From Phyllobacterium chamaecytisi (GTDB lineage: Bacteria > Pseudomonadota > Alphaproteobacteria > Rhizobiales > Rhizobiaceae): 64,000 nucleotides of DNA. Every line of letters begins with the position of its first letter. Positions within the stretch are counted from its first letter, which is position 1. Shown in pieces: positions 10,318-19,463 of the stretch. The position numbers and the translations under genes were made by a program. The stretch covers positions 1 through 64,000 of the forward strand of contig NZ_JAIQWW010000019.1 in NCBI RefSeq assembly GCF_020164455.1. The letters are read 5' to 3'. Under the pieces are notes generated by a model, which was given only the letters and a program-made list of their open reading frames with translations, had not been told where the DNA came from and ran no database searches.

Positions 10318-12459
10318 ATGTTTAATCAACACAAAGTTGAAATCGAATGGGGCGGACGTCCGCTCATTCTCGAAACCGGCAAGATCGCCCGTCAGGCTGA
10401 CGGCGCCGTTCTCGCCACCTACGGCGAAACCGTCGTACTCGCGACGGTCGTTTCCGCCAAGGCACCGAAGGCCGGTCAGGACTTCTTCCCTCTGACCGTC
10501 AACTACCAGGAAAAGACCTACGCAGCCGGCAAGATCCCCGGTGGCTATTTCAAGCGTGAAGGCCGTCCGAGCGAAAACGAAACATTGGTTTCGCGTTTGA
10601 TCGACCGCCCGATCCGCCCGCTTTTTGCCGATGGCTACAAGAACGACACGCAGGTTGTTCTGACCGTTATCCAGCACGATCTCGAAAACAACCCTGACAT
10701 CGTCTCGATGATCGGCGCCTCTGCTGCCCTGACGCTTTCCGGCGTGCCTTTCATGGGCCCGATCGGCGGCGCGCGCGTCGGCTATATCGGTGGCGAATAC
10801 AGACTGAACCCAACCGTTGACGAAATGCCGGAATCGAGCCTCGATCTCGTCGTTGCCGGTACGGGCGACGCGGTTCTCATGGTTGAATCGGAAGCCAAGG
10901 AATTGGCTGAAGACGTCATGCTCGGCGCCGTGATGTTCGGCCATCGCGCTTTCCAGCCGGTTATCGATGCGATCATCAAGCTCGCTGAAGTTGCCGCTAA
11001 GGAACCCCGCGACTTCCAGACGGACGACCTTTCGGCCGCAGAAGCAGCTGTTCTGAAGGTTGTTGAGGCTGATCTCCGCGATGCTTACAAGATCACCGAC
11101 AAGCAGGATCGCTACAACGCCGTTGATGCCGCCAAGGCCAAGGTCAAGGCGCATTTCTTCCCGGAAGGCGTTGAAGAACCAGAGTTTTCTGCCGAAGAAA
11201 TCGCAACGGTATTCAAGTCGGTTCAGGCGAAGATCGTTCGCTGGAACATTCTCGACACGGGCAGCCGTATCGACGGCCGTGATCTTTCGACAGTCCGTCC
11301 GATCGTTTCGGAAGTTGGTCTTCTGCCACGCACACACGGCTCGGCTTTGTTCACCCGCGGTGAAACACAGGCCATCGTCGTTGCCACGCTGGGTACCGGC
11401 GAAGACGAGCAATATGTCGACTCGCTGACAGGCATGTACAAAGAAACCTTCATGCTTCACTACAATTTCCCGCCCTATTCGGTCGGTGAAACAGGTCGCA
11501 TGGGTTCTCCTGGCCGTCGCGAAATCGGACACGGCAAGCTCGCATGGCGCGCTATCCACCCGGTTCTGCCTGCCAAGGAACAGTTCCCCTACACGCTCCG
11601 TACGGTCTCCGAGATCACCGAATCCAATGGTTCGTCCTCGATGGCTACGGTTTGCGGCACATCGCTCGCCCTTATGGATGCTGGTGTTCCGCTGCTCCGT
11701 CCGGTCGCTGGTATTGCCATGGGCCTGATCCTCGAAGGCGAAAAGTTCGCTGTTCTCTCCGATATCCTCGGCGACGAAGATCACCTCGGCGACATGGATT
11801 TCAAGGTAGCCGGCTCGGAAAATGGTATCACTGCGCTGCAGATGGATATCAAGATCGACGGCATCACCGAAGAGATCATGAAGGTTGCTTTGGCGCAGGC
11901 CAAGGACGGCCGTCTGCACATCCTCGGCGAGATGGCGAAGGCTATCACCGAAGGCCGCTCGGAACTTGGCGAATTTGCACCGCGCATTGAAGTCATGAAC
12001 ATTCCAACCGACAAGATCCGTGACGTTATCGGTTCCGGTGGCAAGGTCATTCGCGAGATCGTCGAAAAGACTGGCGCGAAGATCAACATCGAAGACGATG
12101 GTACAGTCAAGATCGCATCGTCATCGGCCAAGGAAATCGAAGCTGCACGCAAGTGGATCCACTCGATTGTCGCCGAACCGGAAGTAGGCGAGATCTATGA
12201 AGGCACAGTTGTAAAGACTGCTGACTTTGGTGCGTTCGTAAACTTCTTCGGCCCACGCGATGGTCTGGTTCACATCTCGCAGCTTGCTTCGGATCGTGTT
12301 GCCAAGACTTCAGACGTGGTCAAGGAAGGCCAGAAGGTCTGGGTCAAGCTCATGGGCTTCGACGAACGCGGCAAGGTTCGCCTGTCGATGAAAGTCGTTG
12401 ACCAGGAAACCGGCAAGGAAATCGTTCAGGAAAAGAAGGCTCAGGAAGACGCTGAGTAG
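10318..12459 (+). CDS. pnp: polyribonucleotide nucleotidyltransferase (PNPase)
   Basis: A 713-residue phosphorolytic 3'-5' exoribonuclease of the RNA degradosome. Two RNase PH-like domains are visible (N-terminal about 1-230, with [22 protein letters not shown]; second about 320-550, with [20 protein letters not shown]), separated by an alpha-helical linker. The catalytic [19 protein letters not shown] segment lies near 480-500. The KH domain ([20 protein letters not shown], near 560) and the S1 domain ([19 protein letters not shown], near 640) follow. AAGGACAAGAT precedes the ATG. The sequence is very close to what I recall of Brucella PNPase. A strong terminator lies 22 bases after the stop. 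Confidence 0.98.
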   Translation: MFNQHKVEIEWGGRPLILETGKIARQADGAVLATYGETVVLATVVSAKAPKAGQDFFPLTVNYQEKTYAAGKIPGGYFKREGRPSENETLVSRLIDRPIRPLFADGYKNDTQVVLTVIQHDLENNPDIVSMIGASAALTLSGVPFMGPIGGARVGYIGGEYRLNPTVDEMPESSLDLVVAGTGDAVLMVESEAKELAEDVMLGAVMFGHRAFQPVIDAIIKLAEVAAKEPRDFQTDDLSAAEAAVLKVVEADLRDAYKITDKQDRYNAVDAAKAKVKAHFFPEGVEEPEFSAEEIATVFKSVQAKIVRWNILDTGSRIDGRDLSTVRPIVSEVGLLPRTHGSALFTRGETQAIVVATLGTGEDEQYVDSLTGMYKETFMLHYNFPPYSVGETGRMGSPGRREIGHGKLAWRAIHPVLPAKEQFPYTLRTVSEITESNGSSSMATVCGTSLALMDAGVPLLRPVAGIAMGLILEGEKFAVLSDILGDEDHLGDMDFKVAGSENGITALQMDIKIDGITEEIMKVALAQAKDGRLHILGEMAKAITEGRSELGEFAPRIEVMNIPTDKIRDVIGSGGKVIREIVEKTGAKINIEDDGTVKIASSSAKEIEAARKWIHSIVAEPEVGEIYEGTVVKTADFGAFVNFFGPRDGLVHISQLASDRVAKTSDVVKEGQKVWVKLMGFDERGKVRLSMKVVDQETGKEIVQEKKAQEDAE

Positions 12460-12480
12460 TCTCCTGAATAGGCTATAATG

Positions 12481-12508
12481 AAAGCGCGCCCTTGTGGCGC
12501 GCTTTTTT
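12481..12508 (+). terminator. intrinsic terminator after pnp
   Basis: AAAGCGCGCC (12481-12490), a 5-base loop, then GGCGCGC and a six-T run to 12508. This is the textbook form and closes the rpsO-pnp unit. Confidence 0.92.
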
Positions 12509-12540
12509 CTTGTCACAACATATCTATAGATGGATCCCTT

Positions 12541-13557
12541 ATGGCCAACGGCGCCCTGCAGACGCTCTTCCTGCCTTTTGAAGACGAGATACTGGCTTTG
12601 CCAGACAAAGGCTCCGCATGGCTTTTTCTCGGTGCTGAAGTAGATCGCGATGTAGGTGATGAGTGGAGGACAAGCCTGACTTGTCTTCAACCTTTCAAAC
12701 CGGACTATTTGGCATTGCAGAAGGCAGGCTTTAGCGCTGTGCCAAGGTTACCTGGCAATGAGCAGTTTGATGGCGCGTTGATCTTGCTGGGCAAGCACAA
12801 AGGACGCAATGAGAACTGGCTTGCTCAGGCACTGAAGCACGTCAAACCCGGTGGCCAGATCGCGGTTTCAGGCGACAAGAAGCTTGGGGTCGACAGCTTC
12901 CGAAAGACAGTGGAAAGCATCGTTCCGGTCGTTGACAGGCTATCAAAACATCATGCTGTTGCCTTCTGGTTCATGCGGCCAGAAACAGTAAATACTGAGC
13001 AAATTGAAGAGCTTACGGGCGAGCCGACAAAGCTCGAAGATCGCTTCACGACGGCCCCCGGCATGTTCTCGCATGCCGCGATCGACAAGGGTTCGGCCAT
13101 GCTGGTCAAGCACTTCGCCGGCCGCATCAGCGGGCACGTGGCAGACTTCGGCGCGGGTTGGGGTTACCTTGCCAGCGAAGTTTTGAAGCACCCGGAAAAG
13201 CTCAAATCGCTGGCGCTGTACGAAGCTGATTTCGAAGCACTGGAAGCTGCCAAATTGAACGTCAACGGGGGCGAGATCCCTGTAAGCTTCCATTGGCATG
13301 ACGTGAATAGTGAAGCGATTACAGAGATTTACGATACGATCGTCATGAATCCACCCTTCCATGCAGGGCGCAGCGCTGATCCGACGATGGGGCAAGGTTT
13401 CATTGCAGCGGCGGCCAAACGACTGAAGCCGGGCGGCAAGCTGCTTCTCGTTGCCAACCGGCAGATGCCCTACGAGGCGGGACTGAAATCACTGTTCAAA
13501 TCGGTGCTGCCGGTTGAGGATGATGCCGGCTATAAAATCATCGAAGCCAAGAAGTAA
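12541..13557 (+). CDS. rsmC: RsmC-like 16S rRNA (guanine-N2) methyltransferase
   Basis: A 338-residue class I methyltransferase of the RsmC/RlmG type. The N-terminal half (1-150) is the degenerate methyltransferase-like domain typical of this family. The C-terminal half carries the SAM site VADFGAGWGYLASEVL near 200 and the catalytic motif IVMNPPFHAG near 268-277, the NPPF signature of amino-methylating enzymes. The ATG at 12541 (MANGALQ) is chosen; an upstream in-frame ATG at 12478 would run through the pnp terminator. It is a single gene, convergent with fabI. The exact target base (G1207 for RsmC) is inferred from family. Confidence 0.85.
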   Translation: MANGALQTLFLPFEDEILALPDKGSAWLFLGAEVDRDVGDEWRTSLTCLQPFKPDYLALQKAGFSAVPRLPGNEQFDGALILLGKHKGRNENWLAQALKHVKPGGQIAVSGDKKLGVDSFRKTVESIVPVVDRLSKHHAVAFWFMRPETVNTEQIEELTGEPTKLEDRFTTAPGMFSHAAIDKGSAMLVKHFAGRISGHVADFGAGWGYLASEVLKHPEKLKSLALYEADFEALEAAKLNVNGGEIPVSFHWHDVNSEAITEIYDTIVMNPPFHAGRSADPTMGQGFIAAAAKRLKPGGKLLLVANRQMPYEAGLKSLFKSVLPVEDDAGYKIIEAKK

Positions 13558-13633
13558 TTTCTACCGGTCGCAACTAAAATGCCACTCGCGGTAGTAAAAA
13601 GCATGTCAGATTCGGCATTTCTTGCATCAGTTT

Positions 13634-13647
13634 CGCAAGTTCTTGCG
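13634..13647. repeat. 14-base palindrome in the rsmC-fabI intergenic region
   Basis: CGCAAGTTCTTGCG is a perfect palindrome, followed at 13652-13671 by further TTGCAAAAACTTGCGCAA elements. It lies between two convergent genes, so it may help end transcription from both sides, or it may be a protein site without an obvious target promoter. No T run is present. Confidence 0.35.
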
Positions 13648-13706
13648 TCATTTTTGCAAAAACTTGCGCAAAATCTGTTCCGGTTCCGGGTAGGGCCGTG
13701 TCAGAA

Positions 13707-14522
13707 TCACTCCTTGCTGTCGTCGGACTTTTTCAGCTCTTCCAGAGTTGGCATCGATACGATGTTGTAGCCGGAATCCACGTAGTGGATTTCGCCGGTG
13801 ACGCCGCTCGAAAGGTCCGACAGGAGGTAGAGGGCAGACCGGCCGACGTCTTCGATATCGACCGTCCGGCGTAGGGGAGCATTGCGCTTCTGGTAGGAGA
13901 ACATGGCGCGGGCATCGCCGATACCGGCACCCGCCAATGTGCGCACAGGACCCGCAGAAATTGCATTAACGCGAATCCCTTCCGGACCATAGTCAGCGGC
14001 GAGATAGCGGACCATCGCTTCAAGAGCGGCCTTGGCCACGCCCATCACATTGTAGTTGGGCATGACCCGGGTCGAACCGCCATAGGTCAGCGTCAGGATG
14101 GAACCGCCGTCGGTCATCAGCTTTGCTGCGCGTTGGGCGACCTCGGTGAAGGAGTAGGCGGAGATGACCATGGTGCGGCTGAAATTGTCTCGCGTCGTCA
14201 CATCGGCATAGCGGCCCTTGAGCTGCGACTTGTCAGAAAAGCCGATGGCATGGACGACGAAATCGATCGTGCCCCATTCTTTTTCCAGCGTCTCGAAAAC
14301 CGCGTCGACCGTTGCGATATCCTCGACATCGCAGGGCAGCAGCAGTTTCGAGCCAAGTTGTTCTGCCAAGGGTGCGACGCGCTTGCCGAAGGCTTCGCCC
14401 TGGTAGGTGAATGCGAGTTCGGCACCATTGTCGGCCAATTCCTTGGCGATCCCCCAGGCAATGGAGTGGCTGTTCGCGACCCCCATGATAAGGCCGCGTT
14501 TGCCCTTCATTAAATCTGCCAT
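13707..14522 (-). CDS. fabI: enoyl-[acyl-carrier-protein] reductase FabI
   Basis: A 271-residue NADH-dependent reductase that completes each fatty-acid elongation cycle. It shows the FabI nucleotide site GVANSHSIAWGIAKELAD near residues 14-31 and the catalytic Y-x6-K in PNYNVMGVAKAALEAM near 157-172. The ATG at 14522 has GAGGA upstream; a longer open frame reaches into fabB. It lies 7 bases after the fabB stop in the fabA-fabB-fabI operon. FabI of this type is the target of triclosan in other bacteria (family knowledge). Confidence 0.96.
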   Translation of the reverse strand: MADLMKGKRGLIMGVANSHSIAWGIAKELADNGAELAFTYQGEAFGKRVAPLAEQLGSKLLLPCDVEDIATVDAVFETLEKEWGTIDFVVHAIGFSDKSQLKGRYADVTTRDNFSRTMVISAYSFTEVAQRAAKLMTDGGSILTLTYGGSTRVMPNYNVMGVAKAALEAMVRYLAADYGPEGIRVNAISAGPVRTLAGAGIGDARAMFSYQKRNAPLRRTVDIEDVGRSALYLLSDLSSGVTGEIHYVDSGYNIVSMPTLEELKKSDDSKE

Positions 14523-14529
14523 TGTTTCC

Positions 14530-15756
14530 TCAACCCTCGTAACGCTGATAAACCAGCGAAGCATTCGTGCCGCCAAATCCGAAGGAATTGGTCAGGACTG
14601 TATTCAGTTTGATGTTATCTATCCGCCGGCGCGTAATGGGCATGTCTTCGAATGCCGGATCGAGTTCTTCGATATTAGCGCTCTCCGCGATGAAATTGTG
14701 ATTCATCATCAGAAGTGAATAGATCGACTCGTGCACGCCGGTAGCACCCTGCGAATGGCCTGTCAGTGATTTGGTCGCCGAAATAGGCGGGCACTGGTTG
14801 CCCGAACCGAAGACTTCGCGGATGGCCTCGATTTCCTTGAGATCACCAACAGGCGTCGAGGTGGCGTGCGGGTTGATGTAGTCGACCGGACCCTTGACGT
14901 TGGCGATCGCCATACGCATGCAGCGCGCCGCGCCTTCGCCGCTCGGTGCGACCATGTCGGCACCATCCGAGGTCACGCCGTAACCGACAAGTTCGCCATA
15001 AATCTTTGCGCCACGCGCCTTGGCATGTTCAAGCTCTTCGAGAACGAGAACGCCCGCGCCACCCGAAATGACGAAGCCATCGCGGTTCTTGTCATAGGCT
15101 CGTGAGGCCACAGATGGCCGGTCGTTGAATTTGGAGGACATGGCGCCCATGCCGTCGAAAAGCACGGACAAGGTCCAGTCGAGATCCTCGCAGCCGCCGG
15201 CGAACATCATGTCCTGCTTGCCGTACTGGATCATCTCATAGGCGTTGCCGACACAATGGTTGGATGTCGCGCAGGCCGAGGAAATGGAGTAATTGACGCC
15301 CTTGATCTTGAACCATGTGGCGAGCGTTGCCGAGGCGGTCGAAGACATTGCTTTCGGCACGGCGAAGGGACCGACCTTCTTGCTGGAACCGGATTCGATG
15401 GTCTTTTCGGCAGCCTCGACGATCGTGCGGGTGGAGGAGCCGCCCGAACCCATGATGATGCCGGTGCGCTCATTGGAAATGAGATCCGTATCGAGCCCCG
15501 CGTCAGCGATGGCCTGATCCATGGCGACATGGTTCCAGGCGGTACCGCCACCGTGGAAGCGCATTGCACGACGATCTACCAGCGTTGACGGATCGAGTGT
15601 GGGTGCACCATGGACCTGGCTGCGGAAGCCGTGCTTCGCATATTCCTCAGCAAAGACGATGCCCGATTTCGCTGCACGCAGCGATTCCAGCACCTCCCCT
15701 ACATTGTTGCCGATAGAGGACACGATACCCATGCCCGTCACAACCACTCGCCGCAT
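14530..15756 (-). CDS. fabB: beta-ketoacyl-ACP synthase I FabB
   Basis: A 408-residue condensing enzyme of fatty-acid synthesis. The catalytic triad is visible: Cys in [12 protein letters not shown] (near 165), His in [11 protein letters not shown] (near 300) and His in [12 protein letters not shown] (near 335). It is required with FabA for unsaturated fatty acids. It is in the middle of fabA-fabB-fabI; the gap to fabA is 36 bases and includes GGAGAT before the start. The length equals the family norm. Confidence 0.97.
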   Translation of the reverse strand: MRRVVVTGMGIVSSIGNNVGEVLESLRAAKSGIVFAEEYAKHGFRSQVHGAPTLDPSTLVDRRAMRFHGGGTAWNHVAMDQAIADAGLDTDLISNERTGIIMGSGGSSTRTIVEAAEKTIESGSSKKVGPFAVPKAMSSTASATLATWFKIKGVNYSISSACATSNHCVGNAYEMIQYGKQDMMFAGGCEDLDWTLSVLFDGMGAMSSKFNDRPSVASRAYDKNRDGFVISGGAGVLVLEELEHAKARGAKIYGELVGYGVTSDGADMVAPSGEGAARCMRMAIANVKGPVDYINPHATSTPVGDLKEIEAIREVFGSGNQCPPISATKSLTGHSQGATGVHESIYSLLMMNHNFIAESANIEELDPAFEDMPITRRRIDNIKLNTVLTNSFGFGGTNASLVYQRYEG

Positions 15757-15792
15757 CGCGATCTCCTTAAAGGTAATACGTTGCCAAATTTG

Positions 15793-16308
15793 TCAGGCAG
15801 CGCTTTCCTTGAATAGGCCAACCCGCAGGTCAGTTGCTTTATAGATAGTCTCGCCATCGACCTTTAACCAGCCATCGGCAATTCCAAGCACCAGACGGCC
15901 GCGCATGACGCGTTTGAAGTCGATGCCATATTCGACAAGTTTGTTTTTCGGCGTGACCATGCCGGTGAACTTGACCTCGCCGGTGGAGAGGGCGCGGCCC
16001 TTGCCGGGCTCACCGAGCCAGCCGAGATAAAATCCGGTCAATTGCCACATGGCATCAAGGCCGAGACAGCCTGGCATCACGGGATCGCCAATGAAATGGC
16101 ACGGGAAGAACCACAGGTCAGGCTTGATATCGAATTCAGCACGGATATAGCCCTTGCCATTCTCGCCGCCTGTTTCAGAAATCTCGGTGATACGGTCGAA
16201 CATCAGCATAGGTGGTGCTGGCAACTGGGCGTTGCCCTGACCGAACATCTCTCCGCGGGCACAGGCAAGGAGCTCTTCATACCCGTAGCTTGATTTCTGT
16301 TCTGGCAT
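15793..16308 (-). CDS. fabA: 3-hydroxydecanoyl-ACP dehydratase/isomerase FabA
   Basis: A 171-residue hot-dog-fold enzyme that dehydrates hydroxydecanoyl-ACP and isomerises the double bond, starting unsaturated fatty-acid synthesis. The catalytic His lies in [20 protein letters not shown], with the catalytic Asp in GLDAMWQL. The ATG at 16308 ([13 protein letters not shown]) is preceded by GGGAGAAAGA; an in-frame ATG at 16332 is less well placed. It is the first gene of the minus-strand fabA-fabB-fabI operon, divergent from irr, an arrangement conserved in Brucella and rhizobia. Confidence 0.97.
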   Translation of the reverse strand: MPEQKSSYGYEELLACARGEMFGQGNAQLPAPPMLMFDRITEISETGGENGKGYIRAEFDIKPDLWFFPCHFIGDPVMPGCLGLDAMWQLTGFYLGWLGEPGKGRALSTGEVKFTGMVTPKNKLVEYGIDFKRVMRGRLVLGIADGWLKVDGETIYKATDLRVGLFKESAA

Positions 16309-16442
16309 TCTTTCTCCCATCGGTAACGTCAAGGCTTGCGCCTGGATGTGTTCCGGCGCGAGCGGAACCTATCATAGTGTATTTCCGCCTGAAAACGCTG
16401 CATAGAGCAAACTACGGTCAAATGGAACCCTCGCTTTTGGGA

Positions 16443-16576
16443 GTGTCGATATTCATCCCATGGCGGCCTGCAAATGGCATTTTTCAGCGCTTCCGGTGCT
16501 CATGTACTTTATGTACATTGCGCTCCGGGTCTCGAAAACTACCATTTTCGGCGCACCCTGACCTGAATCTCGACAC
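16443..16576 (+). repeat. hairpin repeat element, copy 1 of 5
   Basis: The outer arms GTGTCGATATTCA (16443-16455) and TGAATCTCGACAC (16564-16576) pair with one mismatch. Further pairing continues inward to the apical stem ATGTAC/GTACAT (16502-16507, 16513-16518). The core carries two direct half-copies of CTGCGCTCCGGTGCTC type sequence, which fixes the orientation. This copy lies in the 460-base fabA-irr divergent region (16309-16768). It is the only copy not next to the stop codon of a plus-strand gene. The rest of that region is AT-richer and presumably holds both promoters; I could not recognise an Irr box. Confidence 0.85.
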
Positions 16577-16768
16577 CCCCAGCCCAGATTAATGCGAATT
16601 TCGTATGACGGAATATTTTCAACGGCTCCAGCTTTTTCCTTAGACAAATGGTGTAAATGCTGCCTATTGATCGATTTCGCAAGACAGCATATATCAATCA
16701 TGTAACACGACGGACAATGTGTCTGTGGTGGGACTTCTGATATGAGTTAACGGAGTGGCAGACGGGCC

Positions 16769-17200
16769 ATGCATATTTCTTATGAAATTGACGCTGATGT
16801 ATCCTTGCAGGAGCGCTTGCGCTTTGCAGGATTACGGCCGACCCGTCAGCGTATCGCGCTCGCCAGCCTGATCTTTGCCAAGGGTGACAGGCACCTTTCC
16901 GCCGAGGAACTGCACGAAGAGGCGCTTGGTGCCAATGTGCCGGTTTCGCTGGCGACGGTGTACAATACACTGCATCAATTTACCCAGGCCGGAATGCTCC
17001 GCATCCTCGCCGTCGAGGGCGCAAAGACCTATTTCGACACGAACGTTTCCGACCATCATCACTTTTTCGTCGAAGGCGAAAATGAGGTGATCGATATCCC
17101 CAGTGGTTCGACCATGGTCGGCAATTTGCCTCCGGTTCCGGAAGGCATGGAAATCGTCAACGTCGACATCATCATCCGCCTGCGCAAGAAGCGCGGCTGA
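16769..17200 (+). CDS. irr: iron response regulator Irr (Fur family)
   Basis: A 143-residue Fur-family regulator. The winged-helix N-terminal half contains GLRPTRQRIALASLIFAKG and the recognition helix region PVSLATVYNTLHQF. The C-terminal half carries the HHH motif (VSDHHHFF, near residue 95), characteristic of Irr and involved in haem sensing. The haem regulatory motif GCPW of Bradyrhizobium Irr is absent, as in most rhizobial Irr proteins. It represses iron-demanding pathways when iron and haem are scarce (family knowledge). It is divergent from fabA. A hairpin repeat begins 5 bases after the stop. Confidence 0.93.
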   Translation: MHISYEIDADVSLQERLRFAGLRPTRQRIALASLIFAKGDRHLSAEELHEEALGANVPVSLATVYNTLHQFTQAGMLRILAVEGAKTYFDTNVSDHHHFFVEGENEVIDIPSGSTMVGNLPPVPEGMEIVNVDIIIRLRKKRG

Positions 17201-17204
17201 TCTA

Positions 17205-17333
17205 GCCGGAAAATTCGCCAAGGCGGGCTGCAAATGGCGCTTTCCTGCGCTCCGATGCTCACGTACCCAACGTACGCTGCGCTTCGGTGCTCGAAAATCA
17301 CCATTTTCGCCACGCCCTGACGGATTTTCGGTC
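17205..17333 (+). repeat. hairpin repeat element, copy 2 of 5
   Basis: It begins 5 bases after the irr stop. The outer arm GCCGGAAAATTCG (17205-17217) pairs with CGGATTTTCGGTC (17321-17333). The outer sequence differs from the other copies although the pairing is kept. The apical stem is CGTAC/GTACG at 17262-17266 and 17272-17276. The following stretch to 17591 shows no gene or RNA that I recognise. Confidence 0.85.
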
Positions 17334-17591
17334 ATGCTCTTATAGGCACGAGCGCCAACGCATCGGTTGTTGCGCCTTGGGACTCGTTGTCCGATCCGCG
17401 AGGCACAAAGCTGTCATTTGTGCTTGTCGCGAATCATGATGCCCTCTAACGTCTGCGACATAGGCTTGGCCCACGCCTCCTCCCTCCTTTCGGGAAGTAT
17501 CGCACATACGGGGTGACATCATCATCGAACCATCTGTTCGAGCGACGCATAAGGAGGGGTTGCGTTTCTGGCTCGCAACGGAGGTCCTTTG

Positions 17592-18305
17592 ATGAAGCTT
17601 TCTGCCCCAATTTTCCAATTGAAACGCCGTGCCAAGCTCCTGGTCCGGAAAAATAATGTTCCCTTGCACGAAGCGCTGGACCAAATTGCGCGAGAGGAAG
17701 GGTTTGCGAGGTGGAACCTGCTTTCATCCCGGATCGCAGCGGGATCACTGTCGAAAACAGTTCTATCCCGGCTCAATGACGGCGATCTGCTGCTGGTGGC
17801 CGGTCGCCCCGGACATGGGAAGACCACGCTTGGACTTCAGCTTTTGCTCGACGCTGCCCGAGACGGCAGAAAGGCGATATTCTTCACGCTGGAGTTTACC
17901 GAGCAGCAGGCACGGGAACACATCCGCTCGTTGGACGAAGGTTATCAGGATCTTGGCGACGCTCTGGAAATCGTGACGTCGAATGAAATCAGCGCGGACT
18001 ACATTATTCGCCACTTGTCAGCCTCGGACCGAGGAACAGTTGCCGTTATCGACTATCTTCAAATACTCGACCAGCAACGAAGCAAGCCAGCACTCTCCGA
18101 CCAGATTCTCGCTCTTCAGGATTTCACCAGAAAGACCGGCGTTGTAATGGGGTTTATCTCGCAGATTGATCGGTCGTTTGATCCATCAATCAGGCCTCTG
18201 CCGGATATTCGGGACATTCGCCTACCCAATCTTGTCAATTTAGGGCTCTTCACGAAGGCCTGCTTCCTGCACAATGGCAAGGCCCAGCTTCAGGACATAA
18301 CTTAG
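17592..18305 (+). CDS. short DnaB-like RecA-fold ATPase
   Basis: A 237-residue protein, about half the length of replicative helicase DnaB. Residues 10-48 form a short helical domain (HEALDQIAREEGFARWNLL) like the N-terminal tails of rhizobial proteins I recall as annotated DNA helicase or glyoxalase-like. A RecA-type ATPase domain then carries Walker A GRPGHGKT at 71-78, LEFTEQQA near 98, and Walker B VAVIDYLQIL near 148-157. This resembles DnaB/KaiC-type domains without the DnaB N-terminal dimerisation domain. GGAGG sits 7 bases before the ATG at 17592. A helicase role is unproven. A hairpin repeat overlaps its stop codon. Confidence 0.75.
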   Translation: MKLSAPIFQLKRRAKLLVRKNNVPLHEALDQIAREEGFARWNLLSSRIAAGSLSKTVLSRLNDGDLLLVAGRPGHGKTTLGLQLLLDAARDGRKAIFFTLEFTEQQAREHIRSLDEGYQDLGDALEIVTSNEISADYIIRHLSASDRGTVAVIDYLQILDQQRSKPALSDQILALQDFTRKTGVVMGFISQIDRSFDPSIRPLPDIRDIRLPNLVNLGLFTKACFLHNGKAQLQDIT

Positions 18306-18449
18306 AGCCGGTTTTGAAACTCTACTGCGGCGGTCATCTGACGCGGTTTTCTGCGCTTCCGGTGCTCACGTACTTAATGTACGCTGCGCTCCGGTTCTCG
18401 AAAACCACGCCATCTGACTCGCCGCAGCGACTTTCCAAACAGGCTCTTA
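18302..18449 (+). repeat. hairpin repeat element, copy 3 of 5
   Basis: The outer arm starting TTAGAGCC at 18302 overlaps the stop codon of the preceding gene and pairs with the segment ending GGCTCTTA at 18449. An inner block CTGCGGCGGTCA (18325-18336) pairs with TGACTCGCCGCAG (18415-18427) with one bulge. The apical stem is CGTAC/GTACG at 18369-18373 and 18379-18383. It has the same orientation as the other copies. Short unassigned sequence follows to the SDR stop at 18542. Confidence 0.85.
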
Positions 18450-18541
18450 GCCTGCTCGACTACCGCTATCCCATCTCGACCGGATCAACAGGTCCTGACC
18501 CGGTCGAGTACGAAAGTGGAATGGATTATTGCTTTCGACGC

Positions 18542-19303
18542 TCAGATTCCGAGACCACCGCCGACGTCGATTACACCGCCGGTCATGTAGCTGGCGTCTG
18601 GCCCGGCGAGGAAGGTGACGAGCGCGGCAACTTCCTCGAGCTTTGCGATGCGGCGGATGGGGTGAAGGTCGAGGAACGCGTCGGGAGCATCAACGTCGCC
18701 CATAACCTGCCTCATCATATCGGTCGGCATGGCACCGGGCTGGACAACGTTGACGGTGATGTTGCGTCCGCCCAGATCGCGGGCAATGCCCTTCGCATAG
18801 CCGTTGATGGCAGCCTTGGTTCCCACATAGTCCGCGAGGCCGGGGAACAGGGAGCGGGTGCCGCTCACAGAACCTATGAAGATAATCCGCCCGCCATCGG
18901 GGAGCGCCGGCGCTGCCGCGCGCGTGGTCGCCACCGCGCCCATGACGTTGGTCTGCCACAGACGGTCAAGATTGACCGTATCGAGTTCGGGATCGTCGAC
19001 AGTCTTGCCCTGTACGACGATTGCCGCATTATTGACGAGGATATCGAGCTTGCCGAATTCAGCAATCACCGAGTCGATCAAAGGCTTGGCGGAAGTAAGG
19101 TCGGCCTGATCGCTCTTGATCGCAATCGCGCGAACGCCCTTGGCCCTGAGCTTCTCCACGACAGCTTCGGCTTTCTCGGCTGACGCGACGTAGCTTATTG
19201 CGACATCAGCCCCCTGATCGGCAAACGCTTCCGCGATGGTGGCGCCGAGCCCGCGCGAGCCGCCGGTAACAAGGGCGACCTTGCCCTTCAATATGTTCGA
19301 CAT
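18542..19303 (-). CDS. SDR family oxidoreductase (classical, 3-ketoacyl reductase-like)
   Basis: A 253-residue NAD(P)-dependent short-chain dehydrogenase. It has the cofactor motif TGGSRGLG near residue 13, LVNNAAI near 90, a catalytic Ser in IFIGSVSG near 140 and YVGTK (Tyr, Lys) near 156. The ATG at 19303 (MSNILKGKVALVTGG) has AAGGGA upstream; an upstream extension lacks support. It is divergent from a TetR regulator across a region with two palindromic operators, so its transcription is probably controlled by that regulator. The substrate is unknown. Confidence 0.9.
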   Translation of the reverse strand: MSNILKGKVALVTGGSRGLGATIAEAFADQGADVAISYVASAEKAEAVVEKLRAKGVRAIAIKSDQADLTSAKPLIDSVIAEFGKLDILVNNAAIVVQGKTVDDPELDTVNLDRLWQTNVMGAVATTRAAAPALPDGGRIIFIGSVSGTRSLFPGLADYVGTKAAINGYAKGIARDLGGRNITVNVVQPGAMPTDMMRQVMGDVDAPDAFLDLHPIRRIAKLEEVAALVTFLAGPDASYMTGGVIDVGGGLGI

Positions 19304-19365
19304 GAGAATCCCTTTCTGTGGACGATCAGGGCGCCGCCTGATCCTGGTGAGCGAAAGCGGCCTGT

Positions 19366-19402
19366 TTTCATAACAAGCATTACGATAACGCTTGGTATGA
19401 AA
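19366..19402. promoter_or_regulatory. 37-base near-perfect palindrome, probable TetR operator
   Basis: TTTCATAACAAGC (19366-19378) and GCTTGGTATGAAA (19390-19402) match as inverted arms at 12 of 13 positions around an 11-base spacer. It lies between the divergent SDR and TetR genes. The half-site ATAACAAGCATTACGA recurs in degenerate form at 19429-19444. Confidence 0.7.
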
Positions 19403-19423
19403 TTTGACAGAGGCGGTCAAGTG

Positions 19424-19447
19424 TTTTAATAACGATCATTATGAAAA
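19424..19447. promoter_or_regulatory. second TetR-type operator candidate
   Basis: TTTTAATAA (19424-19432) and TTATGAAAA (19439-19447) are inverted arms (8 of 9) around CGATCA. The segment ATAACGATCATTATGA is a relative of the half-site in the upstream palindrome, and lies 20 bases before the TetR start, consistent with autorepression. Confidence 0.55.
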
Positions 19448-19463
19448 AGATCGGTTTGCGCTG

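Noticed and set aside
16443..16576. Hairpin element as an insertion sequence with terminal inverted repeats
   Set aside because: Arm sequences differ between copies while pairing is kept, there is no transposase, and no clear target duplication was seen.
16309..16768. Irr or Fur box in the fabA-irr region
   Set aside because: I looked for an ICE-type inverted repeat and found none convincing.
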